Source: Nannocystaceae bacterium (lineage in GTDB: Bacteria; Myxococcota_A; Polyangia; Nannocystales; Nannocystaceae). Taken from it: DNA of 6,437 nucleotides. Below the pieces are notes generated by a model. It saw only the letters and a list, made by a program, of their open reading frames with translations. It had not been told where the DNA came from and did not search any database. The stretch lies in the NCBI GenBank assembly GCA_016763875.1, contig JAESSZ010000329.1, positions 1-6,437 on the forward strand. The letters run 5' to 3'. Of the stretch, positions 5,865 through 6,437 are shown in pieces. Position numbers and translations under genes: made by a program. Numbering within the stretch: position 1 is the first letter of the stretch; each line of letters starts with the position of its first letter.

Positions 5865-6437
5865 CGTGGCGGGCAGCAGGTCGCCTTCGTCGACGTCGGA
5901 CCACTACGGCGAGCAGCAGCGCTAGGGGCGGCGAGGGTGCGGTTGTCCGGCAAGCGCATCCGGCGTCGTCTTCGTCCTGCTCGTTGACGTTGCCCGCTCC
6001 GTCGCTTGTGCCGTCCCCACCGGTTGAACTGCTTTCTACTTGCGTCGGATCGCCGTCGTCGGTTGTGACGTGCTCGCCAGTCGTTGAACTACCCGCGCGT
6101 GTTCCGGACGTTGACTCGTCCCCCGAGGTCCCGTCTAGGCCCGCGGTTGTCCCTCCGTCGCCGGTGTCGCCCGGCCCTGGGTCCTCGGGACACTCGCTAT
6201 ATTCCGTCCCGAGCGGTTGGGCGGCGCACGCGTCGTCCCAACTAGCCGACGTCAAAGGGTCCATCGGGAACAGCCCGCAGCCATCCGTCGGGTCGTACGC
6301 GCCATCGGGATCGTAGCAAGGGGTGAGGTCGAGGTCGGTCTCCTGCTCGTACCACTGCATGACATCCCACGCGCCCGTGTACACCGTGCCGTACAAACAG
6401 AAGGGCGGATCGCGGGGGGCGTCGGGATGTACACGAG
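5833..6437 (-). CDS. Secreted protein with MYXO-CTERM-like sorting tail, C-terminal part (runs off right edge)
   Basis: The frame is open from the right edge to a TGA at 5833-5835, so only the C-terminal ~200 residues are seen and the start lies outside the window. From the edge inwards there is a folded part rich in aromatic residues and cysteine (CLYGTVYTGAWDVMQWYEQE and a PCYDPDGAYDPTDGCGLF stretch) that I do not recognise. Next comes a linker of about 75 residues rich in Thr, Ser, Gly and Asp with TTDDGD- and STGGDGTS-like runs. The end has the three parts of a MYXO-CTERM signal (TIGR03901): Gly-Cys-Ala-Cys at 5950-5961, a short hydrophobic stretch (PPLALLLAVVV) and six arginines at 5881-5898. 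Such proteins are exported, cleaved near the Cys by a myxosortase-type protease and retained on the cell surface. Fifteen further residues follow the arginines, longer than usual, and produce the overlap with the ATPase gene. Confidence 0.8.
   Translation of the reverse strand, partial: RVHPDAPRDPPFCLYGTVYTGAWDVMQWYEQETDLDLTPCYDPDGAYDPTDGCGLFPMDPLTSASWDDACAAQPLGTEYSECPEDPGPGDTGDGGTTAGLDGTSGDESTSGTRAGSSTTGEHVTTDDGDPTQVESSSTGGDGTSDGAGNVNEQDEDDAGCACRTTAPSPPLALLLAVVVRRRRRRPAARHAKRTSRSIDA

Noticed and set aside
5642..6316. 224-codon plus-strand frame, Ser/Pro/Val-rich at its end
   Set aside because: Its second half is the reverse complement of the Ser/Thr/Gly/Asp linker of the MYXO-CTERM gene and its first half overlaps the ATPase in another frame.

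Overview
This GC-rich window looks like chromosomal DNA of a myxobacterium, most likely of the Nannocystales (Nannocystis/Plesiocystis/Enhygromyxa-like). That is an inference from three things: a protein at the right edge ending in a MYXO-CTERM-type sorting tail behind a Ser/Thr/Gly/Asp-rich linker, a cysteine-rich lipoprotein at the left edge, and frequent TTG and GTG starts. Coding density is very high. No stretch of 300 bases lacks a gene, and I see no rRNA, tRNA, CRISPR array, insertion sequence or phage gene.

Layout. (1) Bases 1-259, minus strand: the start of a secreted cysteine-rich lipoprotein that runs off the left edge. (2) Bases 332-2367, minus strand: a two-gene unit in which a UbiA/MenA-like membrane prenyltransferase is followed, with a 4-base GTGA overlap, by a CapA-type metallophosphatase-fold lipoprotein. 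(3) A 53-base divergent intergenic region (2368-2420) with one imperfect dyad. (4) Bases 2421-5864, plus strand: four tightly packed genes, namely a TRAP (DctP)-family solute-binding protein without a signal peptide, an NMT1/SsuA-type binding lipoprotein, an SsuC/TauC-type permease and an SsuB/TauB-type ATPase. The last three are coupled or nearly so (TTGA and GTGA overlaps) and form a complete ABC importer. (5) Bases 5833-6437, minus strand: the C-terminal part of a secreted MYXO-CTERM protein, convergent with the ATPase gene and overlapping its 3' end by 32 bases.

How the genes may work together. The binding lipoprotein would capture a small ligand outside the inner membrane, the permease would pass it through, and the ATPase would power import. 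The ligand cannot be read from the sequence; relatives carry sulfonates, taurine, nitrate, pyrimidine thiamine precursors and similar compounds. The puzzling member is the DctP-like protein. It has the fold signature of a periplasmic TRAP receptor, but no export signal and no TRAP permease partners, and it is the first gene of an ABC operon. It may be a cytoplasmic protein that handles the imported compound. The divergent prenyltransferase/CapA pair may or may not belong to the same pathway.
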